In this document: piece after piece, positions 42,502 to 53,586 of the stretch
Layout: every line of letters begins with the position of its first letter
How positions within the stretch are numbered: the first letter of the stretch is position 1
NCBI GenBank assembly: GCA_000467715.1
Contig: AJFK01000015.1
Span: 1-64,000 of the forward strand
Direction of reading: 5' to 3'
DNA: 64,000 nt
Source of the DNA: Hysterium pulicare CBS 123377
Taxonomy: Eukaryota > Ascomycota > Dothideomycetes > Hysteriales > Hysteriaceae
The notes under the pieces: model-generated
What the model was told of the DNA's origin: nothing
The model's database searches: none
Seen by the model: only the letters and a program-made list of their open reading frames with translations
Position numbers and translations under genes: made by a program

Positions 42502-43008
42502 CTAGCCTTGGTCCAGATCGACTTCAACCTTCAACCTCACACTTTCTTCAACTACTAAGCCAGACTCTTGATTGTAGACATAGATGTCAGCAACTAAAGA
42601 TGGGGATTCTATTCCGATAACTGTAGAGTTTACGTAAGAGCTCAACCACTTCCAAACTAGCAGGTTATTAACATCATGTAGTGGGGGGCTGGAAATGCTC
42701 TTCTCCAACCAGCGAAAGCACGAGCTTTCCATCCCATCAAAAGAGGAAGCTGGTTCCAATTCCAACATCGGTTTTCTCGTTAGATATCTGTGCGAAAACA
42801 TTATGAGAGACCCAAGGAAAGAGTTATTTGTCCTCGATGGATCAGTGTCTGTCTCCAAAATCAAGCCGTCCCCATTCGAAAAATGCTGACGTTGCTTAGA
42901 CGGCCGGGTATTCTCGTTCTTATTAATGACGCGGACTGGGAACTTGAGGGTGAAGAGAAGTATGAGATTCAGAAGAACGACAACATACTGTTTGTGTCGA
43001 CGCTTCAT
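42502..43008 (-). CDS. Small membrane-anchored protein, unknown
   Basis: From the first ATG at 43008 the frame encodes 168 residues. A short basic start (MKRRHKQ) precedes a single hydrophobic segment [18 protein letters not shown], giving a signal-anchor topology with the bulk on the far side. Sequons (NNSF, NSTV) are present. The rest shows no known domain. The frame runs upstream past this ATG without another ATG. Tandem behind ELP2 on the same strand with about 100 bp between them. It could be a chance frame; the anchor and length make a gene moderately likely. Confidence 0.4.
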   Translation of the reverse strand: MKRRHKQYVVVLLNLILLFTLKFPVRVINKNENTRPSKQRQHFSNGDGLILETDTDPSRTNNSFLGSLIMFSHRYLTRKPMLELEPASSFDGMESSCFRWLEKSISSPPLHDVNNLLVWKWLSSYVNSTVIGIESPSLVADIYVYNQESGLVVEESVRLKVEVDLDQG

Positions 43009-43201
43009 GGAGGCTGAGCATCCATCGTCGGAGGCGTCACGGTGTCTAAGCCAGACATCTTTTATCTTCACGTAAAATTATGGAATAGACTTCACTTCTA
43101 TGTCACATATATTTAATACTTGTCTCTCTATTTCAATTTGCAATTCTCCTCGTCTCCATATTCAATATTCTCGAGCCTGTATATTAAGTCCACCACTTCT
43201 T

Positions 43202-44555
43202 ATGGAAAATAATCAACCATCAAGGCGCTCTAATAGAGCAGCGCAACCTTCTGCATCCAGGGTAAGTAAAGACTTGGCTTTCGCAAGAAGAGTGATGCAT
43301 AATGATATCTAGATTCCAGTCCGAGCGAGGCGCTCCAACCCTGCGCAGCCTGCCGCTTCCATGGTAAGTCCCAGCTCCACTTTTATTGAAAAGTTATTCA
43401 TGAGAATGGCGACTAGACTCCTCACGAGGCGGACAATCTATGGGCCAACGCTAGGATCCCTCCCCGACTCACAGTATGTGCAACCCACAGAATCTCCTTT
43501 CAAATATATTCGAAGCTAAATATATCTAGAACTTAGAAGCTAATCGACCACCGAGACCCTCCATTAATGCTACACCACTTGTCACTCCCGTGGAAAACAT
43601 ACTCAACGATGTTCGAAATACTCTCCAAACCGCCACTAGTCAGATTCCGAATCTCGTACAAGCGTCATCACCGCGACCTAATAACGCCCTGCCACCTGCC
43701 GCTCCCACTGGAAACATAACCTACGCTATTCGTAATCCCGGAAATAATACTATTCAGTATTTTACTCCGGTGCAGGTTGGTCCGCAGAGACAACCCACTA
43801 CAGCCGCGCCGGCCACGGCTCCCAGAGAAAGCTTAGCCAGCATTTTACGAACTATTTCCGGAAACGATAGCATTCTCATTCCAACCCAAGGGCAGAACCA
43901 ACCACAGCGTCGCTCCAATAATGTCGCTCCACCTACCACTCCCACTCGAATCATCCCCCCAAATCCACCAACCATTCCAGCGGAGAACCATACCCAGATC
44001 TCAAGGCCCACCGTGCCACTCACACCCGAAGCCCTCGTCCGCAAACTCCGCAGCATCAACGAAATCCCCTCCTGCTCCAGCGCCGAAGACGCAGCCATAC
44101 GACGCTGCTTCCAACAAGTCGTCATCACGCACGCCGACTTCTCCAAAATAATCCCGCGCAGGCTCCTATGCAACAAGAAAGCCCACCTCGAACTGCTACA
44201 GTTCCTCTTCAACACCCTGCCTTGCCGCAATAACGACTTCTGCTCCATCCTACGCGGACTTGCAGATCCGAAATTCAGGCATTTGGGGTTGGATAATTGG
44301 ACTATGCAGCGGATGGGTGGTGGGAATGTCGAGATGGTGGTGGAGACGAGCTTGTATGTTCAGAGGTATTTGGTTTGGGTTGTGCTTGCTTTGATGATGG
44401 CGGAATCGATTTGCGGGAAGGGAGAGGCGAGGGTTAGTGAGGGGGAGTTTGAGTTGGTTTATGATATGCAGGCGGAGTTTGGGTTTAATTCTTTTGCTGG
44501 ATTGTCGTTGATTGTAGAGGTTGAGGGCGATGTGGGCGAGGAGGGAGAACTGTGA
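43202..44555 (+). CDS. Four-exon protein with duplicated 5' exon, unknown
   Basis: Exons 43202-43261, 43313-43363, 43417-43473 and 43530-44555 join at phase 0 throughout to 397 residues. Exon 1 (RRSNRAAQPSAS) and exon 2 (RRSNPAQPAAS) are clearly duplicates, and both end just before GTAAGT. The middle is a Pro/Thr/Asn-rich disordered linker. The C-terminal 150 residues are folded: TPEALVRKLRSINEIPSC, ADFSKIIPRRLLCNKKAH, LLQFLFNTLPCRNNDFC and YVQRYLVWVVLALMMAE. I do not recognise the family. The tail is Gly/Glu-rich. Symmetric phase-0 small exons are the kind that duplicate without harm. Confidence 0.65.
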
Positions 44556-44766
44556 TGTTGATGAATTATGGGTAGAGAATTTAATGGAACACGAAACCTT
44601 GAAAGGAGCCTTGGTGGCGAAGGGGTCTGCCACCAATGGAAGTATCTTGAGACATCTAGCTTGACTATAAAGATATCACCCTCAGCTAAGATAAGGTTAT
44701 AAAGCTTACCCTACTTCAAACATGAGACTCACTACGTGCTTCCTATCTTTTCTTTCACACTTTCAT

Positions 44767-45555
44767 CTACAGCTCCTTCTCCCCTTTCTCCTGCGCAACC
44801 TCCCTTTCCCACCTCCTAACCCTCCAAAGCACAACCGGATACAGCAAATCCGCCACCAAAACGGTCCCCCAAGCCACCACAGCAAAGCTCCCCCAAAAAT
44901 ACCCATGCGCCTCAGGCCAACACCACCAAGCCCAAGCCCAAAACCCCTGCATCCCCAGCAAACTACCCTAAAACCTCGTAGCCCAAACACCCCACCCAGT
45001 GCCCCTCGAGTGGCCCCTCACAACCAATCGCACGAGTCCCTGGGTACTGAGAACGACCTGACAAGCCAGCGCGCTCCACCACCCAAGCTCAGTGGTATCG
45101 GGTCCTTCCCTACCTCTGTAGATTTTACCGGGTTTGAGGGAGATGTCGTTGTCGAGCCACCATTTTGCGAAACTCCGATGCGCTAGACAGCACCAGATGA
45201 TCAACCCAGCTAAGATCTTCCCCAAGTTATGCCTCACCATAGCAGGCGCATGTTTCCACTCTCTCTCGCCGTATTTCACCACCGTGTATACTAGCCCGAT
45301 ATCTAGAATCATCCAGACGCTGAAGACGGATTGTTCGAGCGGGGATTCGGCGACGTAGAGCGCGTAGACGATTTCCCAGGCGAAGTTTAGAGAGAGCGAG
45401 AATAAGGGCATGCTGTAGGTGTGGTGCTGGAGAGAGGATCGGAGCATTAGTATGTATGTTGTTGTCCACAAGACGCAGGAGAGAGCTAAGAGGAGGTTGG
45501 CGATGGGAAGGTAGAAGGCGGAGACGTGGGGCGGTGGGATATCATTGGAGCCCAT
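44767..45555 (-). pseudogene. PaxB/TrtB-like membrane terpene cyclase relative, appears broken
   Basis: Starting at MGSNDIPPPHV the sequence encodes a polytopic membrane protein of the PaxB/TrtB type, shown by the family region LSLNFAWEIVYALYVAES with its conserved Glu, the DIGLVYTVVKYGEREW helix and WWSALACQVVLSTQGL. The last family-like membrane segments (WCWPEAHGYFWGS, DLLYPVVLWRVRRWE) are present in the DNA. The copy looks broken about once. Working members of this family cyclise meroterpenoid or indole-diterpene precursors, but many fungal relatives lie outside clusters and have no known product. No prenyltransferase or other biosynthetic partner gene lies nearby in this window. Confidence 0.65.
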
Positions 45556-46311
45556 TTTTGCGGGAGGTGGAGCGAGTTTTCTCGAGAAGAGAATCGAGGA
45601 TTATGGTCCGTACTCAATGTCTAGAGATTATAAAGCAATGAACATTGAATAGGTGCTGCGGAGAGAGAGCTGTGCGATTAGTTGTGAGCAAATGCTTCCT
45701 ACAACGTCTATCGTCAGCAAGGGCGTTAGCGGATCCGTCAGCTCTGATCTCAGACGTGAGGCAGTCTTTATAAGCGCCTGCCCATAAGAAGAAAACTAGG
45801 ATATGAGGAATTCCTCGAAGTTGGGCATGTCCGCAATTCGCGATGCCTTGAGAAGCCGCCAACGTCGGAAGTCTGAATACGTGCCAAGCCACTAACCAAT
45901 TTCAGGAGCAAAGCATAGCATCCACTATAAGCTTCTATACTTTGCATTATGAAATATAGAAACGACATTTTAATGCCTTTTATTGAAGGAAAACTTCACT
46001 AAATTAATTAATTCTCCAGATAGATCAACACTAGGTAAACCAACCAAATGCAACTTCACTGCCTGTAGGTAGCAGAACAGGCCGCAAGGATTCTATTATT
46101 TAGGTAGAGGAGTCAACAGGTAGGTAACTCAAGTCTCTTTTGTCCTTTCCGTCTAGTACTCCGTACAAGTACATCTGCCCCTTTCACTATTATACAACGT
46201 AAATCTAAGTTCATATCTAGCAACCCGCTAAACGTCATCCATTTCAAAACTAACACGGCCGTCAACATTATCTCACCAAATATTATGCCATAGACCACGT
46301 TCGCCATCATT
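45556..46311. other. Intergenic, no gene seen
   Basis: About 760 bp, AT-rich around 45900-46300. It contains the upstream side of the PaxB-like copy and the 3' flank of the F-box/LRR gene. Open frames are short and featureless. Confidence 0.5.
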
Positions 46312-48142
46312 TCAAAGACAAAGTTCCGTAGAATCCAGCCCCCAAATCTCAACATGTTTCACATCTTCCCTCTCCAGTCTTTTCACAATCCTAATCGGCC
46401 CCAGACTCCCGATATCCTTCCCTAATTTCTCCGCTCTTCTCTTATTCTTATTCACCACAGCGCCCAACTCGAAAACAAGATCGCCCATCCCTATATACTT
46501 CAGGTTCTTATACTCTGGTTTCCATTTCTCCTGCGCCAGGGCGAATTCATGCATGTCCGGGGACTCGGCGTAGATTGCTCCTGCGGTTTCGCTTCCGGGC
46601 CTCATGAGGAAGCGCAGCGCGTACAGTTTCGGGAGGCAGGCTACGATTTTGCGGATGAAGTCTATGGCGGGGAAGGGGGCTGCGAAGCCGAGTTGTTCGA
46701 GATCGGGGCAGGATTGCACGAGGCGGAGGAGGACTTCGTCGCCTAGGAGCCAGCGGTCTGAGAGAAGGAGATGTTTCATGCCTTTGTGGTTCCCCTGGAT
46801 GGCGGCGAGGTAATCGGATGCTAGACTTCGGCATTGGTGCTCGCTGACGCCGTTTGTGGGGGTCGAGACGGATGTCGCAGGTGTATCGGCTGGTGTGTCT
46901 GCTACGCTATTCTGCCTTGAGATTTTCTTCTTGCTGACGAGATAGAGGCGGTCTAAGCCTTCGAATTTGCCAAGCATTTCAACGTGATGTGCATCCATTG
47001 CATCTCCCCGTATCATTTTTAGGCGCTGTGGGACTTTGTGGGCTACATTTATCCGCCAAGTATCATCGGTGAAGACGGTCATAGGGTCTCCCACAGAACC
47101 CATGGAGTTGATTAAGGTGAGTTCTTCCAACATGTTTGGGTTAAAGCAGTCCTCAAACCCCCCTGTATTCCGTGTGTAGAGATTGTACAAACCTAGCCGC
47201 TTGACTGGTATTGTATGCTTTGCAGCAATGCAACGGCCGAAGAACGTTGCAAGCGTCACGGATTCCTCGCCCGCTTGACGCATGCGAGGGCTCCAGTGTA
47301 ATATCAAATCCTCCAATTTTTTAGCGGTTAACAAGACGAGGGAAATATCATCTGGGTAGCATAACGGGTCCATATCGTAAACGGCCAGTTTTTTGAGATT
47401 AGGTAAAGGCGGTATGAGAACCGTCGGTCGGGGTATTCGCGTCGTTGGACATCGAAGGGTGAAGGAGGTGATGGATGTTTTTGACATGAGGCCTTGGTAC
47501 ACTGTCTGCATGGGCTTCGTATTTAACTCCCATCTTTAACGAATCAGTAAAGGCGAGAACATTGATATGAACAGAGCCTTGACATACGCGAACGTCTTGA
47601 GCTGCTTCATCCTGTCCAAGGCAGCACGCAGCGCTATATTCAGCATCATGCTGTTGTCCGGCACTCTCCCCTTCGAGTAGTCTTCCATATCATTTTCTCT
47701 CCAGTCTCCTAGTACCCTGAAATTGTGAACGTATTCTGCAACGGGTCTCGTTACCAAAGCATTGACACCCATGGAGAACGGGCTCCCGCTGCCAAAGCCT
47801 TCGGGCCTGCCATTGGAGTATCGTATATCCGTGTAGGAGCGTAAAGTAACAGACTCATAAAGCTTCGGGAGGGTCATATAGTAGAGCAATCGTGAGGTTC
47901 GCGTGACTCTTGCAATATCGGCGACATCTTCAACCTATTAGAAGGGCGTGAGTTGGTTTGCGAAATGTAGTAGAACTGTCTTTTTTGAAAGCATAGTAAG
48001 CACATACATATGAGACAATTAGAGCTATGAGATGGAGGGGTAGCTCTGCTCGTTGACCACCAAAGCTGTTGCGCGTGCGGACTGGTGATGTTGCGAGCAC
48101 ATGTTGGGGAACAGTAGGGACAGGAAGAGTGGGTTGCGCCAT
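46312..48142 (-). CDS. F-box/LRR-like protein
   Basis: Exons 48142-48008, 47934-47588 and 47533-46312 join in phase to 567 residues. The N-terminus has the F-box core AELPLHLIALIVSY, and across the first intron VEDVADIARVTRTSRLLYY, TLPKLYESVTL. The join KTFA|WELNTKPMQTVYQGL is typical of fungal F-box/LRR proteins. Leucine-rich repeats follow (LPNLKKLAVYDMDPL, KLEDLILHWSPRM, LEELTLINSMGS, GLDRLYLVSKK, LEQLGFAAPFPA, LYALRFLMRPGS), interrupted by a Thr/Pro-rich insert with a TPADTPA repeat. Such proteins normally present substrates to SCF ubiquitin ligases via Skp1; the substrate is unknown. The C-terminal EDVKHVEIWGLDS strand closes the domain. Confidence 0.85.
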
Positions 48143-48878
48143 GAGACGGCGGTGAGGTCAAGAGAGTTTGAGGCGCATAGGTATGCATTAGACTTGAAGC
48201 ATCGCAAAGAGGTTGCTAGAGGTATGGTGTCTCCCCGGTTATCGGACTCCCTCTCGTATAACAGTTGCGGTTGCGATGGCGCAAGGTCTCTACATTTCGT
48301 TCAACCATGTGAATCTCTCCGCCGGTCATTGTCCGCTCCCCGATCTGCGCTACTGTCGGTGCGCTAGTGCTTTTGCAGCATCTTACCTCATACAAGTGGT
48401 AATATCTCAAGCAGCATTTGGAATGTCAATTGTAGTTCATCAAGGGCTCAATGGCACTCTCTCTTGATCTCACTCTTTCAGTTTTCGAAGGTCGCTGTAA
48501 ATCTATTCCGGCAGACCTGGAAAGTTTGATGCTGCCAATATGGATAAGCCAATACGGCAACTCTAGTCGACGCCCGACCGCTCGGCGGGAAGACCGTGCC
48601 GATCCCGATCCCACCGACTCGGGTCCTCTTGCATCCGGATGCTTTTATGTCGACTCATGAAAACCTCCTGGCCATTGCTATGTGAGGGTCGTACTCCATA
48701 ACTCTATCGACTAGGATTCTGCAAATGACCAAATAATTCCTCGCAACCACATCTGTATCCAGCTGCTTCGAATCCAGGCGTCTAAAACTAAGTAGGTCAC
48801 CCAAGCCAGCCTGATCTAGGACCAATACGATCAATCCAAACGCCTGCGAATGCCAGGAAATTCCCCAAACGCTAGCAT
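48143..48878. other. Intergenic, no gene seen
   Basis: About 740 bp between the F-box/LRR promoter and the TDP1 3' end. Several overlapping short frames exist but none shows domain features. Confidence 0.45.
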
Positions 48879-50670
48879 CTATGGTTCCATGAAGAACCAG
48901 GGTTTCCTCGACTCATACGGCTCTCCAGGGAACCTCATCGGCACGTCGGCCACACCCTCGAAGACATCCATTTCCTGCACTTTTCTTTCACGCCCGTCCT
49001 CTTCCATCACTTTCAGTTGCTCCCTAGGAACTGGCATCAAGACGCCGCACTCCCAGTTCCTGCAGTTCAGCTTTTCTGTCTTCAGCTTCCTGTCCGTTAA
49101 TAGTTTGCCCCATGCACTTTCCGAGCAATTGGCACTTCCAATATAAACCCATGCCACAGGGCGGACGCGGTCGGATTTAGCATCGGAGCCTCGACCGAAG
49201 ATGAGTTTGTTGTGACTGAGCAGGCCGCTACGAACTGACTTGTAGTCGCGCATACATTCGCGTGGGAATTTGGCATTATAGTAAAAGCTTTTCTGCAAGC
49301 AATTGGTGCCACCATTGTCCGGTCCGCCTTTGCTCTCGAGAACTGTTTGGTGCAGAGGAAAGTAGACTCGAAAGCGGTCTCGAAGTTTGTCAGGTACTGG
49401 GGATGAGTTCACCACCGCCGGCCCCTTTCCTGATGCCGATAGATAGAGATTCTTCAAGAATGTATCGTTTAGGGAGCCGATAGAAGATGCTACGAAATCT
49501 AATTCAAGTGACAAGGGATCTGATCGCAGCCCGAGTTGTAATATGGCTCTACGTAACCCGGGCAATCCCGTTTTTTGTAAGTTATCGTGAAAATGGCTTC
49601 CTCCGCTGCGAAAGTTCAGTATGTGCTGCGGAGGTGAGGGATGACACTACTCACATTGTATGGACGAAGGCCAAATTTCGCGTTTCATACCAATCGAAAT
49701 TCAGCAGTCCGGTTTGAACGTTTTGACCTACGCCTTGTGCTTTGAGAAAATGAAGTAACTCCTTTCCAAAGTCTGTCAGGTCTTCCGCTGTGGCCGGGAC
49801 ATCATGCTGGTGCCGCGGTAGATCGATTAGAAAGACCGAATTCTCCATAATTCCAGACTCACCCCAATCATAATTATTCAAATTTGCAGTCGGTAGAACG
49901 ACACGAAGGTGTGTAGGATGGAACAGAAGCATTAGCTTGCTATGCATACAGTTGATCTGTCCAGACATATCTGGGAAGACTAGCTTTAGGTTGGGAATAG
50001 CCGAGGCTTCCTGTCGAAATTGGTCTGCTTCTTGAGGCGTTTTGGCTTGCATAACCCAAACCATCTTGGTCTTCTCTTCCAACTTGTTCAAGAGCCACTC
50101 GGCGTCCCAATCGAAAGCACTTAACACGGCAGTACTAAGCGTATTCTTTTGCAGGACCTCTTCAATCTTGATGTCGTTTTTCCGATCATGACCAAAAACC
50201 CACGTCTTTCTAATGACCGCTTGGGGAAATTGCAGTTGTGAAGATGGTGTTGGTGGTACTGTCGAATCCTGTGTCGATTCTTGTGTTGAAGATTCCGAGG
50301 GACTTTCTACGCGCTGTCTCTTTGGTAGTGGCGGAGGCGAGATAGTAGATTCCCGCTTTTTCGAACTTGAAGGAGTTATCTGTTCGCGTGCAGTAGCAAG
50401 AGCCTTCATGAATTCGGCTTCTTGGTCCTTTAATGATGCCTTCTGACGAGGTTTAATATTGGCGCTGAACTCCATCTCTCTCGGACTCAGAGAGTTTCGC
50501 TCTGCCAGCGACATCGCAATAGCTTTTTCCATTTGTGCCTCCTCATCATCCGAGGAACCCATGTTGCGTGGGTTGATGCTGTCGTTCCCAATGTTTGGAT
50601 GTTGTTGGTGTCGTCGCCGAGAAGGGTCCGCGGGAAAGAGAAACGCCGAGCTACCTACGTAGTCGCGCAT
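48879..50670 (-). CDS. TDP1: Tyrosyl-DNA phosphodiesterase 1 with N-terminal UIM
   Basis: Exons 50670-49655 and 49605-48879 join in phase to 580 residues. The two phospholipase-D-type HKD motifs are present: CMHSKLMLLFHP with the nucleophilic His and Lys, and LLSHNKLIFGRG with GSANCSESAWGK downstream. The splice restores IGGSHFHDNLQ. The enzyme removes stalled topoisomerase I peptides from DNA 3' ends. The N-terminal 130 residues are disordered and carry DDEEAQMEKAIAMSLAE, a good ubiquitin-interacting motif, and a weaker second one, DQEAEFMKALATARE. A second ATG at MGSSDDEEAQ (36 codons later) could also serve as the start. Nuclear; together with LIG4 the window holds two DNA-end repair genes, probably by chance. 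Confidence 0.93.
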
Positions 50671-51189
50671 TCACGTGCGCAGCTTGGCACTTTAATGCTG
50701 TGGGGTGAGATCAGATACTACCTTGACAACATACCAGACCCTAAAATTTGAAAAACTCACTGCCATGGTAAAGTGTGATATTGACAATACTAGCTCTAAT
50801 GAAAGGAGGGATTGGAGGCAAAACTTCACCTCCAATGGTGAGAACTTAACAGGGCGCTGAATACGCAACTTAATCCCGTCTAGCCTACAACCATAATCGC
50901 AGAAAGCTACTAATAAACCAAGACTTGCACGAACAAGCTGTGCACATCATATAAGTTCTGACATCGCATCAGCATACCTCAAAGCCTGTGCTCCAAATGC
51001 GTGGTGCATTCGTGTTAGTATCCATTTGGTTGCGAGAGGCTTGACTTTGTGCCCGAGCGCGGGGTTCACAGGAAGAACGCCTTGGAAGAACACAACACGC
51101 GACCAAGGCTGAGTATGGATGTGAGGCTTACAGGGCCATGGTATAAACTAACTTAGCTTCCTGACAGCGTGCTCATTTTTAAACACATA
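50671..51189. other. Intergenic, no gene seen
   Basis: About 520 bp. I searched for 5' exons of the DUF6594 gene and found none with the family's N-terminal pattern. Confidence 0.45.
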
Positions 51190-52049
51190 GATAGCCTGCT
51201 CAGCCGGATCCAGTATCATTGCCACAAGCGCAGACCTGGACAGTTCGCAATGGCAAATCTTCCTCCGGCTAAGGGAAAAGCTTCGTGAATATAGTAAGCA
51301 TGCTTGAGTTCCTTTACGGATACGGCCTATTCGTAATTAATACTGGGTGAATATGCAGCGATGCTCGAACAGATGCAACTCTCAAGTCTGAGCCCATCTA
51401 GTCCCCGCGACTTGCGCTTCCTTGTGGATTGGATGAAAGCGCCTTCGATGGGGAATGTGTATCTTCTCGGCCCAGACAGCGACATATGGGACAAACCGGA
51501 TCATCTGGACATAATTTCTAGCAATCCCAGAGAAACTGACAATTCAATATCAGGATTGATCACAAAAGTGTTGATTCATTGGTACCATCGCCTCATTGGG
51601 AGGAAAATCACGGTGCGTTGTGCAATCCTTTTCGTACATCAGTGTCCCGAGTAAAGTTATGAGCAAATGTTGACAAATGAAAAAGAAGCTAAAGGAAGAG
51701 GAGTACGCTGCGAATACAATTTACGACTTCCAAGCCGGTCTAGAGCGGATTTCCAGATTGTTGATAACAATGATTGCCTCAATCCTACCAATCATATCAA
51801 TTGTCGTGTTATACTTGATCGACAGCATGTTAAAGCGGCTGGGGGTGATTGGGTTATTCACGGCGTTGTTTTCCCTTGCGCTTGGGCTTCTCACCAACGG
51901 AAAGCCTATTGAGGTATTTTCGGCAACTGCAGCGTACGTATCTCTCTTTCTATGTTCCCCATTTCATAAAAAGCACTGACTGAAACCTATGCCACAGGTT
52001 CGCATCTGTGCAGATTGTATTTGTCGGTACAACGACTAGAAAGTCGTGA
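51190..52049 (+). pseudogene. DUF6594-family membrane protein, N-terminally truncated
   Basis: The pieces read in family order: SSQWQIFLRLREKLREY, then after an intron MLEQMQLSSLSPSSP, VDWMKAPSMGNVYLLGPD and a helix ending RLIGRKI; after another intron QAGLERISRLLITMIAS and membrane segments ILPIISIVVLYLI and LGVIGLFTALFSLALGLL; the last intron restores TAAFASVQIVFVGTTTRKS before the stop at 52047-52049. The last splice (donor GTACGT after ACTGCAGC, acceptor before TTCGCATC) is convincing. These are fungal proteins of unknown role with two or three C-terminal membrane helices. The N-terminal portion that normally starts the domain is missing, and the junction near 51612-51676 is unresolved, so this is probably a relic, though transcription is possible. 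Confidence 0.6.
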
Positions 52050-53586
52050 AGATATGAGCGTGCAACATCTTTGAGTGTTAGGGCGCATCTATCTAGTAAC
52101 CGACAACATGAAGCATGCATTCGCGAGACGTAAGTGGTATAATGATGAAGAAGAATAACGATGAAGAACAACTAGCTTTGTAGACGGGAAAGCCTCTTTA
52201 ATGTCGAGAAACTTAGGAAAATATGCTACAGCTCCAGCGCTCGGTGGCGTTAGAGTCTGAGGATTCAATGATGACTGATGAGACAGGAGCGCATTACATC
52301 ATTTCCAAAGACTATTGAGAGAAACACGACAATGGTAAATCTCCGATTCCGGTAGCAGTATGCTCAACTTCCACAAAGTTTCCGAGACCGCAAAAGTCAT
52401 TGCTGTTGCTGTTGTTGTCGCACTTGCTGCTCCTGTATAGGAGACGATTGAAGCGACGGATGCCGCTGTTGTGCAGCTAATCGCCGAGCTTCTAAGTCTT
52501 GCTTTTCCTGTTGCTGTCGCGCCTCTAACCAAGCCTCGAGATGTCATTATGGCAAAACGAGCGGCTGAAATTCCTCGTGGGAGCTCCATGAGGAGATGAT
52601 ACATGACCTCTATGTGGAGAAGGAGAGACCTCTTAAGGAAGTCATCGAGATTCTCGGGACCCGGCACAACCTCAAGTGAACATCCGCGCATACTATTCAG
52701 CAGCCCAAACTCTTACTTAACGTATTTCAGGAAAACTCATCTCGAACGTAATGTTAAGAAATAGAGATGGCCGCTTGAGGAGATTATTGACACCATGGGG
52801 CCAGTGGAACTGGAGATCGAGCCTTACAGTGAGAGACGGAGATTGTAGAGAAGAGCCGAATGATGAGCAAAACTTGGATGACGAAGATATACATGGACAA
52901 CAACGTCTTCTTATCTTCATCCCGGCGAGAGGTGATTAGCAGGGATACTGAGACTTCGATTGAGATGACACTTTCTTTAAAAATCTTGGAAGGAAATACT
53001 GTATAACCGTTTATAACCAAACCGCGCCAAGCCAGAAGCAAGTAGCGAATTCGGAGTGAGGTTGGCGTAAGCATCTTAATCCTACCCCAAATATTAAATC
53101 TTTAGTTCAAACCCTGGCAAGCATGGCTCAATCGGCATTTGCCACCGTCGTAAATCATCCGGGCTTTTGATGTCGCTGAAAAATGCGCTGCTGATAGCTG
53201 CGAATCTTAGATTCTCGGAATATGGCCGCTCTAGGAAAGCCATCATAATCAAGTATATCGCTCGCCGTTCATGTGGATCGCATCTAATTGCTGCTTCTGG
53301 TACTTGTAAAAGGATTCATCAGCAAATAGGAGTCTATGATCCCGGCGGTGGTGAAGAAGAGGACAATGCTGAAGATGAAAGGGCGTGCAGGTGTCGACAA
53401 TTCCGCTGTACTAGCGCGGAATTACGTCGTTCATCCCACCTTCATTCATCCCGAGGTCAAAGCCTACAATTTATTCTTCTTTTGCAATACCTCTATATAA
53501 GACCTAGATCTTCTTAATTGCATCCCTGAACTTTCACTTCAAGTCTTTTATACCATTATCTTATTTTAATTCGTACTTCTCGCATA
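52050..53586. other. Gene-poor region with one Clr5 relic
   Basis: About 1.5 kb. Apart from the Clr5-domain relic at 52569-52849, only short frames occur. A minus-strand Gln-rich stretch (about 52400-52545, ARQQQEKQDLEARRLAAQQ then a polyQ-like run) may be another decayed coding piece. The rest looks non-coding. Confidence 0.45.
52569..52849 (+). pseudogene. Clr5-domain relic
   Basis: Plus-strand reading SSWELHEEMIHDLYVEKE followed by RPLKEVIEILGTRHNLK matches the fungal Clr5 domain (W at the start, LY in the first helix, PLKEV). A plausible intron (donor AA|GTGAAC, acceptor TTTCAG) leads to KTHLERNVKK, the expected next helix, then an in-frame TAG at about 52769-52771, then RWPLEEIIDTMG, still in frame. 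No start or remaining protein is visible. Clr5-type domains occur at the N-terminus of fungal proteins often joined to ankyrin or TPR regions. This is a decayed fragment. Confidence 0.65.

Noticed and set aside
44250-45186. Frames opposite the four-exon gene and opposite the PaxB-like copy (44250-44636, 44722-45186)
   Set aside because: Pro/Arg/Asn-rich shadows of better supported coding sequence on the other strand.
20422-50670. A functional DNA-repair cluster made of LIG4 and TDP1
   Set aside because: They are 25 kb apart with unrelated genes between; co-location is most simply chance.
51361-51654. Reading this frame alone as a short intact gene
   Set aside because: Flanking splice sites join it to further DUF6594 pieces on both sides, so it is an internal exon.
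52299-52691. 130-codon minus frame overlapping the Clr5 relic
   Set aside because: Low-complexity Ala/Thr/Ser frame opposite the better-supported Clr5 reading; no domain.
53040-53140. Possible tRNA B-box (AGTTCAAACCC)
   Set aside because: No matching A-box or cloverleaf arms could be formed around it.
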